NCBI GenBank assembly: GCA_036011305.1
Contig: DASCNA010000197.1
Span: 1 to 45,678 of the forward strand
From: DASCNA01 sp036011305
Lineage (GTDB): Bacteria > Verrucomicrobiota > Lentisphaeria > Victivallales > GWF2-38-69
Direction: 5' to 3'
Length of the DNA: 45,678 nucleotides
The notes below the pieces were generated by a model. That model was given only the letters and a program-made list of their open reading frames with translations. It searched no databases and was not told the origin of the DNA. Both the position numbers and the translations under genes were made by a program. Below are positions 35,090-43,865 of this stretch, in pieces (the stretch's first letter is position 1; each line of letters opens with the position of its first letter).

Positions 35090-36622
35090 ATGAACTCGTC
35101 TAATAAAACTGAACACAGTCTACTTTTATTAATAATATCATTTACTGTTACTTTTCTGCTCTTCATATTCTATCGGATGGCCATGTTTGATAAAGGCGTG
35201 GATTTGGGTATAGATGTTTATTATCACATAAAAGCTGCTGATATGTTCCCATTTATATCAACGACAAAACAGTTCCCATGGACAGAAATGTCAATTTGGA
35301 AAACTAATTTTTATGATAAGGAATTAGGGTTTCACGCAATACTTTATGTGCTGAGAAATATATTAGGTTATTTGGGATTTTCATCAGGAGCACCATTTAA
35401 TTTTATTGATATTATATTTGTTTTTATAATAATGTTGACTGTTTCAATCGGAGGATACATTTATTGTAAATCTTCCAGTATGGTAATTCCTCCTTTATTC
35501 GTTTTTGCCTCTCCTTTATTTTTACAGAAACTATTTATGATCAGACCCTTTTTGATTTCAATTATCTTGTTTATGATAGTGGTTTTTACTTTGCTATGGA
35601 ATACAAGATTATTATATAAATGTATAATAATCTTTTTCTTCGGATGGATTTATGCTTTATGCTACTCAGTACCGCATATACTATTGATACCTGTTGTATG
35701 TTATATCTTTGCAGAGATTTTTATGCATAGAAGCAGAAGAGCATTTCTCTCTTTTTTCTTGTTGCTATCTGCTATATTTGGTATATGCGCAGGACTTTTA
35801 ATTCATCCGCAATTTCCAAATACCTTTATTGGATGGTATGTTCAGGGAGTCATTGTTATTAAGCAGATGTTCGGTTTATACAGCAGTAAAGTAGTATTAG
35901 GTACAGGCGTTAATTCACCTGATTTAAGCACTGTAATAAGGAATATTTTACCAGTTATATTTTTTATATTATTTATATTCTATTTTGTATATAACAAACA
36001 AAAATCAGTTAAGGACTGCTTTTTATCCGTTTTGCTTCTGATTTTAACAGTAGGATTTTATTATACCAAAAGATTTAATGAATACTCGGTACCTTTAAGT
36101 ATTTTTTGTTTTGCTTATTCTGTTCATGGCTTTAAAAAAGTAATACCCGAATCTAAATTATTCAGCTTTATTTATAGGAAAAAAATTATATTAATTTCAT
36201 TATTCATATTTATCTCAATACCATTTTATAAGAATTACTTTTTACCAAAATTTTTAAAAGTTGCTCCTCTTTACGGTTATGCAAAATGGGCTTCTGGAAA
36301 TCTTGAACCAGGAACTTATGTTGGGTTGTTGTATTGGTATGATTTTCCTCTGGCATTTTATGCTGCAGATCAATTTAGGTATCCTGTTGGATTGGATCCA
36401 ATGTACGGATATTACGTTTATCCTAAAAGGACAGAGGTTATAGAAAATTTTAGACTGGGTAAAAAACTAGTGTCTCCTGAACAGCTTGCTGATGCCCTTG
36501 GAACTGATATTATATTTATTTCAAATTATAACCAAGGAACAATCAATTATCTGGTGAATAAAGGATCTGTAATTTTATATGAAGATAGGCAGGGCACATT
36601 ATTAAGATTAGCTCCTAAGTAA
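35090..36622 (+). CDS. Large polytopic membrane protein, GT-C glycosyltransferase-like
   Basis: 510 aa from the ATG (a GTG two codons earlier is possible; neither has a Shine-Dalgarno). About 11-12 hydrophobic segments, then a soluble C-terminal domain of about 120 residues. The first extracytoplasmic loop carries an acidic/His pattern DLGIDVYYHIKAADMF, the place where GT-C enzymes (STT3, PMT, ArnT) bear catalytic acidic residues. This suggests a lipid-linked-sugar transferase, but no decisive family signature was recognised and no glycan genes are near. Alternatively an uncharacterised exporter. Confidence 0.55.
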   Translation: MNSSNKTEHSLLLLIISFTVTFLLFIFYRMAMFDKGVDLGIDVYYHIKAADMFPFISTTKQFPWTEMSIWKTNFYDKELGFHAILYVLRNILGYLGFSSGAPFNFIDIIFVFIIMLTVSIGGYIYCKSSSMVIPPLFVFASPLFLQKLFMIRPFLISIILFMIVVFTLLWNTRLLYKCIIIFFFGWIYALCYSVPHILLIPVVCYIFAEIFMHRSRRAFLSFFLLLSAIFGICAGLLIHPQFPNTFIGWYVQGVIVIKQMFGLYSSKVVLGTGVNSPDLSTVIRNILPVIFFILFIFYFVYNKQKSVKDCFLSVLLLILTVGFYYTKRFNEYSVPLSIFCFAYSVHGFKKVIPESKLFSFIYRKKIILISLFIFISIPFYKNYFLPKFLKVAPLYGYAKWASGNLEPGTYVGLLYWYDFPLAFYAADQFRYPVGLDPMYGYYVYPKRTEVIENFRLGKKLVSPEQLADALGTDIIFISNYNQGTINYLVNKGSVILYEDRQGTLLRLAPK

Positions 36623-36687
36623 ATTAAATTGAATAATAATTAGAAAAACAGCTAAATCACTTCATTCGGTTTCGATAGAATAAATAT

Positions 36688-37191
36688 TCATTTTTTTATA
36701 ATGAACTTACGACCCCAGCCTGACTTTTTCTTATTGGGATTGAATTTACCTGAATTTTCAAGTTTCCTGTTAAGCTCTTCAATTGATTTATAGTAAGTAG
36801 TTATTTCATCTTTTGAGATTGGAACAGAATCAAAATTTTCAATAATATCCTGTAATTCACATATTAATGAATGAAAAAGGATTTCATAGTGGGATAACTT
36901 TTGTTTTTGATCTTCTTCTTTGCACCATTTTGTCAGATATACCTGAAGTTCGTTTATTTCACTCTGATTTAACACTTTATCAATTTCTAAAATATTATCT
37001 TTATTTCTACCTGTTTTTAGGGCCGATGGAAGAAATGTTTCTCTATTAATTTCATAAATTGAAAAAGATCCGATAAGTTTAAATTGGCTTCTTCCTGTTC
37101 CTTTTACTATATCTCCAGATTTGTCATGTTTAACAGGAGTATATTTTGATCTGAATATTTGAAATCTGCTTTTTTGATTGACTATTCTCAT
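36688..37191 (-). CDS. Hypothetical protein, soluble
   Basis: 167 aa from the ATG at 37191, which follows GGGGA at 5-8 nt; an in-frame ATG at 37254 adds 21 residues and has no such site. The protein is rich in Lys, Ser and charged helices; the N-terminal part (RFQIFRSKYTPVKHDKSGDIVKGTGRSQ) may be beta-rich and the C-terminal part is helical (QDIIENFDSVPISKDE), ending in a basic tail KKKSGWGRKF. No family recognised. It is convergent with the membrane protein at 35090. Confidence 0.55.
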   Translation of the reverse strand: MRIVNQKSRFQIFRSKYTPVKHDKSGDIVKGTGRSQFKLIGSFSIYEINRETFLPSALKTGRNKDNILEIDKVLNQSEINELQVYLTKWCKEEDQKQKLSHYEILFHSLICELQDIIENFDSVPISKDEITTYYKSIEELNRKLENSGKFNPNKKKSGWGRKFIIKK

Positions 37192-37406
37192 TAGATCCCC
37201 ATAGTATAAAAATCTTATCTGGTTAAAACCGTTGTTTATTATACATTTGAACACTATCCATTTGGATATAGACTATAAGCTTAAATAATTATAATTTAAA
37301 GTAATTAAGAAATAAATAATATACAAATAGCAATTTTATGGTATATAATCTATAAATATGTTGGTCATATTAGTAATTTAATAGCAATTGAAAGAGAAGT
37401 TAAACT

Positions 37407-37955
37407 ATGAAAAAATTGATACTGGCTTTAATGGCTTGCTTAGTAGCATTTGGAGTTTTTGCTGCAGACACTGCACCGGAACCGCAGGTAGCTCAGATTG
37501 CCTCTGTTGTAGAAGGTATGCTGATAATGCATGTAAAACTTGGAGATAAGGTTAAAAAAGGGCAGTTGGTTTTTCAAATTGAATCGAATCTTCTGGAAGT
37601 GGCAAGAATGAAAGCTGAAAACAATGTAAGGTATTGTAAACAGCTTTTTGACAGAGATCAGAAACTTCTAAAATCTCATAATGTTTCATTGGAAGCTTTT
37701 CAGGAAGCTAGGTTTAATTATATAAATGCTGTGGCCGATTTAAAAACAGCCCTGATAAATATTAAAAATTGTTATTATTATGCTCCTTTTGACGGTACAG
37801 TTACAAAAATAATTAATTATACAGGATCAGCTGTAGGTGATGGTAATGAAGTTATGGATATAACAAGAGATCCTAATGATAAATCATCTGATACAACTCC
37901 AATACCAAAGGGTGTTCCAAAGTTTCTTCCAGAAAAAACAGCTAAAGCTAAGTAA
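37407..37955 (+). CDS. Exported HlyD/biotin-lipoyl-like protein, paralogue of the one at 262-741
   Basis: 182 aa. Signal peptide about 1-20 (MKKLILALMACLVAFGVFAA). Half-lipoyl segment IASVVEGMLIMHVKLGDKVKKGQLVFQIE at about 30-58, a short helical hairpin with YCKQLFDRDQKLLKSH, then the second half-lipoyl segment YYYAPFDGTVTKIINYTGSAVGDGNE. The CxxYAPFDGTxTKI and YTGSxVGDGN motifs are nearly identical to the other copy, so the two are paralogues. Full-length adaptors are about twice as long. No transporter is adjacent. AGAGAAG precedes the ATG. It ends before a strong terminator. Confidence 0.72.
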   Translation: MKKLILALMACLVAFGVFAADTAPEPQVAQIASVVEGMLIMHVKLGDKVKKGQLVFQIESNLLEVARMKAENNVRYCKQLFDRDQKLLKSHNVSLEAFQEARFNYINAVADLKTALINIKNCYYYAPFDGTVTKIINYTGSAVGDGNEVMDITRDPNDKSSDTTPIPKGVPKFLPEKTAKAK

Positions 37956-37980
37956 ATTTAGATTATCTTATTCTTAATAT

Positions 37981-38007
37981 AGCTCCTCATAATTAGAGGA
38001 GCTTTTT
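37981..38007 (+). terminator. Rho-independent terminator
   Basis: Perfect stem AGCTCCTC (37981-37988) / GAGGAGCT (37996-38003) with a 7-nt loop, followed by TTTTT (38003-38007). It lies 26 bp after the stop of the HlyD-like gene. This is the cleanest intrinsic terminator in the window. Confidence 0.92.
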
Positions 38008-38301
38008 AATTATTAACGGAAAATTGTTTCGGATTATCTACTTTTAATTATTTTATTTGAAATAATTGGTATTGGCTGTAAATTAAAATTCACATATTTA
38101 AAAATCAATTAAAGGAGTTACTCCGGTGAAATTATAAAAAATAGAAATTATTAAATTAAGAGGATTTAAAATTTAGTATTTTATTAATCAGCTTTCCGTT
38201 TTTTTACATGAGTCAAGTAACTTTATTCTGTTATAAACAATTCTGTTTTGTCTGCATCTATTTTACCTGAATGGAAAGCGAATATTTTCATGGAGGTATA
38301 T

Positions 38302-39816
38302 ATGTCGGCTTATTCTTTATCCTTAAATAATCTATCTTTCAGATATGACACGAATGAACAGTATCTATTCAGAGATGTTAACCTTTCCTTTTCCTATGGG
38401 TGGACGGGGATAATAGGGCGTAATGGTTCAGGAAAAACAACACTGTTAAAACTTATATCGGGAGAGTTGCTTCCTGAGAGCGGAATTGTTTATAACGGCC
38501 ATGTGGCTTTGTTTTGTGAACAGAGAATGGACTCTGCTCCTTTGTTGCTGTCAGATTTTATTTATTCATATGATATAGAATCAATAAAATTGAAACATAT
38601 GCTGAATATAGAGGATCACTGGCTGGATAGATGGTATTATCTCAGCTATGGAGAAAAAAAACGGTTACAGATCGCTGAGGCAATATGGCGGAATCCAAAG
38701 ATTTTATTAGTAGATGAGCCTACTAATCATCTTGACCTAAAGTCCAGGAAGTGTCTGCTGAATTTACTTAAAGAATATAATGGAATTGGTATAATTGTCA
38801 GCCACGATCGATACGTAATGGATAATTTATGCACTAGCTCAGTCTTTATTGATCTAAATGGTGTAAAACAGTTCAAATCTTCATATTCAATCAGTTGTGA
38901 ACAGAAATTGATAAATGATGAATCATTGTTAACTGAATATATGAATATGAAAAAAGGTTATAGGAAATTGAAAAAGGAATATGCTAATAGAAAACATAAA
39001 GCAGCACAGGCAGATGCCAAAAGATCGAAAAAGCATACGGCTAAAAAAGATTATGATGCAAAAGATAAGATTGAAGGAGGTATTTGCTCAGGTAGAGATG
39101 CAATAGCAGGTAAACTACAGTCTCAGCTGAAAGGCAGACTGAATAAAAAATTAACAGAATTAAGTGAATTTAATATCACCAAAACTAAAAAATTAGATAT
39201 TTGGATCGATTGTCGAGAACTAAAACGGAATTCTATATTCAACCTTGAAGAAGGCTGTATTAAACTAGGAAGTGATAAAACCTTAAGTTATCCCGAATTA
39301 TCAATGAACTCTTCTAACAGAATAGGCATTACAGGCGATAATGGTTCAGGCAAAACTACTCTTATAAATAAAATATTAAATGTTATGTGTGTAGATAAAG
39401 AAGATATAATATTTCTTCCACAGGAAATAGATGCTATTAGCTCAAACAGATTTTTCAAAGAAGTAAAATTAAACCTGGATTCTTCCGGATTAGCTAAAGT
39501 TATGAATTTGGTTAAGCATTTGGGCTCTGAGCCAAAAGGTATGCTGACATCTGAAATGATAAGTCCTGGAGAGGTGAGGAAATTGATGCTGGCTGTTGGT
39601 ATTTTGAAAAAGCCAAAAATAATAATAATGGATGAACCGACAAATCATCTTGATATTGATTCTATAAAGTGTCTCGAAAATGCTATTAATGATACGCCGT
39701 GCGGTATCATTATGATCAGCCATGATGTTTATTTTTTAAAAAAATTGACAAATGAAAGATGGGATTTTATGAAAATAAATGATAGATCGTATTTTGTCGA
39801 GAAGAAGTATTGGTAA
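38302..39816 (+). CDS. ABC-F family ATPase (ribosome-associated, possibly antibiotic-protective)
   Basis: 504 aa, two ABC domains and no membrane helices. Domain 1: Walker A IGRNGSGKTTLLKL, signature LSYGEKKRLQIAEA, Walker B LLVDEPTNHLD. Domain 2: GDNGSGKTTLINK, degenerate signature ISPGEVRKLMLAV, IIMDEPTNHLDID. They are joined by a long, basic P-site-tRNA-type linker (about residues 205-290, rich in KKGYRKLKKEYANRKHKAAQ). ABC-F proteins remodel ribosomes; some give resistance to lincosamides, streptogramins or pleuromutilins. Linker length is compatible with resistance types, but housekeeping is equally possible. ATG at 38302 follows GGAGG (5-nt spacer); an upstream in-frame ATG lacks it. 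Confidence 0.9.
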   Translation: MSAYSLSLNNLSFRYDTNEQYLFRDVNLSFSYGWTGIIGRNGSGKTTLLKLISGELLPESGIVYNGHVALFCEQRMDSAPLLLSDFIYSYDIESIKLKHMLNIEDHWLDRWYYLSYGEKKRLQIAEAIWRNPKILLVDEPTNHLDLKSRKCLLNLLKEYNGIGIIVSHDRYVMDNLCTSSVFIDLNGVKQFKSSYSISCEQKLINDESLLTEYMNMKKGYRKLKKEYANRKHKAAQADAKRSKKHTAKKDYDAKDKIEGGICSGRDAIAGKLQSQLKGRLNKKLTELSEFNITKTKKLDIWIDCRELKRNSIFNLEEGCIKLGSDKTLSYPELSMNSSNRIGITGDNGSGKTTLINKILNVMCVDKEDIIFLPQEIDAISSNRFFKEVKLNLDSSGLAKVMNLVKHLGSEPKGMLTSEMISPGEVRKLMLAVGILKKPKIIIMDEPTNHLDIDSIKCLENAINDTPCGIIMISHDVYFLKKLTNERWDFMKINDRSYFVEKKYW

Positions 39817-39836
39817 TCAGGATGCTGGATCCTGAT
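39816..39836. terminator. Perfect hairpin just after the ABC-F gene
   Basis: ATCAGGAT (39816-39823) pairs with ATCCTGAT (39829-39836) around a GCTGG loop, starting in the TAA stop codon. No T-run follows, so terminator activity is uncertain. It also lies downstream of the convergent gene at 39886. Confidence 0.5.
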
Positions 39837-39885
39837 GTAAATATATGCCTAATGAACAGTTAGCTAATGAATGAATCTAAGACGA

Positions 39886-40290
39886 TTATTCGAAAGCAAG
39901 CATCAAGTAGATAATATTAAGTATAACTCCAAGAAAATCTGTAATAGTCCAGCAGAACGTAGAGATATATGGAATGTAAAATGGTACAAATAAGATAATA
40001 TAAAAAATAATTGCCGGTATTGAAAATATGTGAAGTAGTTTGTGCTTTACATATTCTTTGGAGATTGCTTTTCTGAAAGAAAACGTTAGTAAAAACAGTA
40101 AAATTATTAAAGCTGCCATAGACATAATGTATGTAAGGAAATTATAGGGAGGCACTATTGAAACTACTAAAAATTTCTTAAATACTCCCATATCTCTAAA
40201 AATATCTATTAAATTGAATATTATAAAAATTAAAGTATTCAGGATACACAAAAGAAAGATAAATCTTTTATTTAAAATTGTACATTTCAT
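39886..40290 (-). CDS. Small four-helix membrane protein, tandem duplicate copy A
   Basis: 134 aa with four predicted membrane helices. Motifs shared with copy B: RFIFLLCILNTLIFIIFNLIDIFRDMGVF, a central hydrophobic pair, a charged loop before helix 3 (KHKLLHIFSIPAIIF) and the end FLGVILNIIYLMLAFE. No known family is evident. The gene begins 2 bp after an AGGA-type site. It and copy B (40496-40897) are separated by about 200 bp and run on the same strand, so they are a tandem duplication. Confidence 0.7.
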   Translation of the reverse strand: MKCTILNKRFIFLLCILNTLIFIIFNLIDIFRDMGVFKKFLVVSIVPPYNFLTYIMSMAALIILLFLLTFSFRKAISKEYVKHKLLHIFSIPAIIFYIILFVPFYIPYISTFCWTITDFLGVILNIIYLMLAFE

Positions 40291-40495
40291 TTCCTGTAAC
40301 CTTTAATTTGTTTAGTGATAAGTAATACTGAGTAATTTTAATATATAGGAACTTATTCTATGTTAAAAGTATAACAACTCATTAGTTTTGTAGGCAAAAG
40401 ACTGAAATTTTAAATTGAAACCGTCAATTAGACTTCGGCTGTAATACGAAACAAAATATTTGAGTGCAAGTTAATTTAATATAGTGGCAGGTTCG

Positions 40496-40897
40496 CTATT
40501 CGAAGGCAAACATTAAATATATAATAGTGAGCATAATTCCTGTGAAGTCTGTAATCATCCATGAAAGAACACTCACATAAGGATTATAGATTGGAGAATA
40601 AATTATGAAAAAAAATATTATTATTGGTAATGCGCATAAATGAAACAGCTTTTTCCATTTTTGTTTTATCCTTTTTTTAATAATTTTTTTGAAGGAAAAA
40701 CAGAATAAACATAATAATATAAGTGATATAAATATAGATATTATGAAGGTATAAATATTGAGCGGCCTTATAAAAAATACTTTCCTAAATATTCCCATAT
40801 TCCTCAAGATATCAAAAAAGGTGAATATTATAAAAAATATTATATTCAATGTACATAAAAGAATAATGCTTCTTTTTTCTATAACACGATAGAACAT
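40496..40897 (-). CDS. Small four-helix membrane protein, tandem duplicate copy B
   Basis: 133 aa. Same layout as copy A: SIILLCTLNIIFFIIFTFFDILRNMGIFRKV at the N-terminus, four hydrophobic segments, PIYNPYVSVLSWMITDFTGIMLTIIYLMFAFE at the C-terminus. By eye about 40% of residues align without large gaps, and the ends of the two genes share the nucleotide run ATTCGAA. Copy B carries a more basic cytoplasmic loop (KKIIKKRIKQKWKK). Function unknown. Confidence 0.7.
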   Translation of the reverse strand: MFYRVIEKRSIILLCTLNIIFFIIFTFFDILRNMGIFRKVFFIRPLNIYTFIISIFISLILLCLFCFSFKKIIKKRIKQKWKKLFHLCALPIIIFFFIIYSPIYNPYVSVLSWMITDFTGIMLTIIYLMFAFE

Positions 40898-40991
40898 TAT
40901 ATAACATCTATAATTTGATATGGTAATTATATAATAAATTTTATAAATAAACCTATGCTGATATCATAAAAGTATTATTTATATTTTTTAG

Positions 40992-41105
40992 AATTTAGCT
41001 GGTACTGCATCAATCAACACAAAAATATTAATTATTCTAATATCATTATTTGTAATACCTCCATTTGCATTATCCGGAATAGAAAGTATTTTTAACACGA
41101 AATAG
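40992..41105 (+). pseudogene. Decayed C-terminal fragment of a P-type ATPase
   Basis: One frame open from 40992 to TAG (41103-41105) encodes NLAGTASINTKILIILISLF followed by VIPPFALSGIESIFNTK. This aligns with the final residues of the intact pump at 30400-33105 (ELLGTTPISIRHLTMVIALS then ALPTFILSGIRDIFNLK), sharing GT, S-I, PxF, LSGI and IFN at equal spacing. There is no start codon or Shine-Dalgarno and a TAG precedes it, so it is a relic. The rest of that ATPase is not in the neighbourhood. The remaining spacer 40898-41335 shows nothing else. Confidence 0.6.
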
Positions 41106-41335
41106 CTATAGGTTTAAATAAAATCGCTTTTACATCAGGTTAGTAAAATATAATATATTGATTAATACTTCGTTTATTTAGCAGTTTATTCTTATTAGAA
41201 CAATAATATAAGTAATACTTTAACCGCATCTTACCTGATATGATAAATTCTATCTTCCTTTGAGTCTCCACAGAAAGGAAGGAAGTACTCTAAATTAATC
41301 ATTTATAAATCTGTATAAACAACACAGGAGAATAT

Positions 41336-42037
41336 ATGTCGGAAACTGAATTTTTAGTGAAATATATTGAATTGGCAGCTGATTATGCTCACGTTTGGGG
41401 ATTCCTTATTATCTTTATCTTAATGGCTCTTGAAAGTTCAATAGTTCCTTTTCCGAGTGAAGTAATTATGATTCCGGCCGGTTTTATGGCATTTAGAGGT
41501 GAGCTGAGTTTTGGATTACCGATGATAGACTTAATTATAGCTGTAAGTGTCGGTACTGCCGGATGTCTTGCTGGAGCTTATTTTAATTATTATCTGGGTA
41601 AATTACTGGGACGTCCTTTTCTCTATAAATATGGGAAGTATTTATTTTTAAAAAAAGATACATTAAAAAAAGCAGAAAAACTGTTTTATGATTACGGTAG
41701 CATAGCAACATTTGTCGGGAGACTACTGCCGGCAATTCGTCAATTTGTGTCAATACCGGCAGGTTTTGCTAAAATGAAACATCTTCCTTTTGCCGTATTT
41801 ACTGCATTAGGTGCTGGGATTTGGACTGCCATACTGGCTTTAATCGGTTACTATTTCGGCAGCATTTCCGAGAAAATGACTTATGCATCAATGGTATATA
41901 AGGGGACTGATATGATAATGGAAAATTATATCTGGCTATTTTTTGCCTTACTGATAGTTATAACTGCATACATTTTATTTCATTTTAGGAAAAAACTTTT
42001 TTATATTAAAAGAAAGCATAGTAGAAAACTGCTATAA
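41336..42037 (+). CDS. DedA-family membrane protein
   Basis: 233 aa. Signature features of DedA/SNARE-associated-like proteins: FILMALESSIVPFPSEVIMIPAG near residues 25-50, VGTAGCLAGAYFNYYLGKLLGRPFLYKYGKY, then FVGRLLPAIRQFVSIPAGFAKM and a C-terminal basic tail. Four to five helices. DedA proteins support envelope homeostasis and are implicated in undecaprenyl-phosphate or lipid flipping. AGGAG precedes the ATG. Confidence 0.92.
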   Translation: MSETEFLVKYIELAADYAHVWGFLIIFILMALESSIVPFPSEVIMIPAGFMAFRGELSFGLPMIDLIIAVSVGTAGCLAGAYFNYYLGKLLGRPFLYKYGKYLFLKKDTLKKAEKLFYDYGSIATFVGRLLPAIRQFVSIPAGFAKMKHLPFAVFTALGAGIWTAILALIGYYFGSISEKMTYASMVYKGTDMIMENYIWLFFALLIVITAYILFHFRKKLFYIKRKHSRKLL

Positions 42038-42193
42038 AACATTCCATTGTATTGCCTTTTGTTTAAGCTGTTATGCTCAGAAGTGTTATAATAGAATACA
42101 GAAAATTAAAAACTAACTGAACAGACCAGAGTAATATTAACTGTTAATGCAACGCATTATAATTTTATCGTAAAAAGAATAGGGAATCTAAAT

Positions 42194-42328
42194 TTGAAAA
42201 GAAAGTTAACTGTTTGTGGTCAACCGTATAGAGAAGATTATTCCGGATGCATGTTTTGTTCCAGGAAAAAAGATTGTGTCAACTGTAAACCAAATTTTAC
42301 TTATTTTGAAAGATATATGAGAAAATGA
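42194..42328 (+). CDS. Small Cys-rich (zinc-ribbon-like) protein, TTG start, overlapping the OsmC gene
   Basis: 44 aa. TTG at 42194 follows AGGGAA (42181-42186) with 7 nt spacing. Cysteines C8, C19, C22, C28 and C31 include two CxxC knuckles (CMFC and CVNC), which could bind one zinc or another metal. Its TGA (42326-42328) overlaps the ATG of the OsmC gene (42325) as ATGA, so translation is coupled. No family recognised; it is too short to be listed by simple length filters. Confidence 0.65.
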   Translation: MKRKLTVCGQPYREDYSGCMFCSRKKDCVNCKPNFTYFERYMRK

Positions 42329-42726
42329 GTTTAGTTAAAACTATCTATGATGGAAAGCAGCACTGTATTTCTACTAAGTTTCCTCAAGGGAATAAAATAG
42401 GAATAGATTGTCCTTATACTGGAAAAGGAGAAGAATTCTCTCCGATAAATTTAGTAGAGTCAGCTTTAGGGGGATGTATGCTGTTGTCTATGGGGACATT
42501 AGCTTTAAGAATGAATATTGATATATCAAATACAAGAGTTGATGTAAAAATTATAACAGAAAATAATCCATCTATAAGATACAAAAAAATAAATGTAAAT
42601 ATTTATATGGCTGATAATTATTCTGATAAAGACCGTATTAGGTTGGAAAGAGCAGCAGCTAACTGTCCTGTTAGAAAGAGCTTTGACAAAGAAATTATTT
42701 TCAACATAAAGTATGTTTATCCTTAA
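42325..42726 (+). CDS. OsmC/Ohr-family protein
   Basis: 133 aa. Two conserved redox cysteines: C51 in VESALGGCMLLSM and C114 in ANCPVRKS. The fold pattern (N-terminal strands, central helix with the first cysteine) is that of OsmC-like peroxidase proteins that reduce organic hydroperoxides or serve sulfur chemistry. More similar to the YhfA-like OsmC branch than to Ohr. Start ATG overlaps the stop of the Cys-rich small protein. Confidence 0.88.
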   Translation: MSLVKTIYDGKQHCISTKFPQGNKIGIDCPYTGKGEEFSPINLVESALGGCMLLSMGTLALRMNIDISNTRVDVKIITENNPSIRYKKINVNIYMADNYSDKDRIRLERAAANCPVRKSFDKEIIFNIKYVYP

Positions 42727-43216
42727 GCTGTTTTTAGTTTAATGGTTATTATATTTATATAGCCAACAATCTTATAACATAAACTTCCTCCAAATTCAAC
42801 AAAATAATTTTAATCCAAACTATGCATTAGAAACCTTTAGGTTTCAGAAGTAAAGCACTACAAAACTATTTAATTATTTCAGCATAATTTGGGTTTTAAA
42901 ATAATAGTTTTGCAATTACTTCTAATTAATTTAATAGTTATAGACAAAATATTTTTGTAGCCAAGGCACTGATTCAGCTTTTTACAGCAAATAATTACCT
43001 GAATTATTTGTAGAAACATATTGGTTGTATGAAATATTGCATACAAAAAATTTATAATATACTTTAATATGCAATGTTGCTCTAATATATATATATTTAT
43101 TTATTTTTTAAAATTAAAATTCTGCCTGAGAACAGTAAATTAAAAACAAAATTTTTTTGGTTTTATATTTCAGGAGAAATAGGGATAAGAATTAATAAAA
43201 ATAGAGGAGATGTAAA
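42727..43216. other. Intergenic spacer with small dyads
   Basis: 490 very AT-rich bases without a supported gene. A small hairpin GAAACC-TTTA-GGTTTC is at 42830-42845, and an ATTGCATA/TATGCAAT inverted repeat (about 43037-43074) lies upstream of the secreted-protein gene, where an operator could sit. Nothing else seen. Confidence 0.4.
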
Positions 43217-43777
43217 ATGAGAAAAATTATATTTAGTATTGCAATGGCAATTGGGATTAGTTCAATTGGTTTAACTTGCATGGCAGCAAGTAATAATCCT
43301 CAAGAACTTACTATATCAAGTAATAATCCTCGAGAATTTACTTTATCAAGTAATAATCCTCAAGAATTTACTCTTTGTACAGGAATGAATTGGGGGAGGG
43401 GCAATGTAGTTACACTTAATTTTCAAGGACAGGTTAAGCCTATATTGAGTGTTCAAGGGAATGCAGGTATTGGAAGTGTTAGTGCTGCTGAGATTGCACA
43501 AGAACTTGGAACTAGCAAAGAACTTCAATTTAGTCTTCATGTATCTGGATTTGATATGAAAAATCCAGGTGGTAATATAAAAACTGTACCCGCTGGAACA
43601 GGATCTTTGAATGTCATTAAATTACCTGATGGTACTTATAATATCACAGATCTAAAATTTATGCCTGTTCAGATCAAAGGTATATCAGCTTACTTGGATC
43701 TAGTCTCAGAGATTAAGGGAGAATACACTCAAACCCCTACTGATAAAGATTTTCTGATGTTTTCTTCAGTTGGATAA
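43217..43777 (+). CDS. Secreted protein with three N-terminal decapeptide repeats
   Basis: 186 aa. Signal peptide about 1-24 (MRKIIFSIAMAIGISSIGLT then CMAA). Residues 25-54 are three tandem decapeptides of the form SNNPQEFTLS, then TGMNWGRGNVVTLNFQG and a beta-rich remainder with LHVSGFDMKNPGGN, AYLDLVSEIKGEY. No known domain recognised. It may be periplasmic or surface-exposed. GAGGAGA precedes the ATG. It is followed by a hairpin terminator shared with the convergent dehydrogenase gene. Confidence 0.7.
   Translation: MRKIIFSIAMAIGISSIGLTCMAASNNPQELTISSNNPREFTLSSNNPQEFTLCTGMNWGRGNVVTLNFQGQVKPILSVQGNAGIGSVSAAEIAQELGTSKELQFSLHVSGFDMKNPGGNIKTVPAGTGSLNVIKLPDGTYNITDLKFMPVQIKGISAYLDLVSEIKGEYTQTPTDKDFLMFSSVG
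43289..43378 (+). repeat. Three tandem 30-bp repeats inside the secreted-protein gene
   Basis: Units at 43289-43318, 43319-43348 and 43349-43378 begin AGTAATAATCCTC and keep frame. They differ at a few positions (CAAGAACTT / CGAGAATTT / CAAGAATTT), so the array is young but already diverging. Copy number could vary by slippage without breaking the frame. Confidence 0.9.
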
Positions 43778-43789
43778 GGATATAATTAT

Positions 43790-43821
43790 AGGAAACCACA
43801 TCTTTTTAGATGTGATTTCCT
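43790..43821. terminator. Bidirectional hairpin terminator
   Basis: AGGAAA and CACATCT pair with AGATGTG and TTTCCT around a TTT loop, with one C/A mismatch. It lies 13 bp after the secreted-protein stop and 45 bp before the end of the convergent Gfo/Idh gene, so it can serve both. Confidence 0.7.
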
Positions 43822-43865
43822 AAATTTAATTATGATAATTAAACTCAGCAAATGAGTGTATCAAG

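Noticed and set aside
43289..43378. CRISPR array
   Set aside because: The three 30-bp units are contiguous with no spacers, encode in-frame decapeptides and lie inside a gene with a signal peptide.
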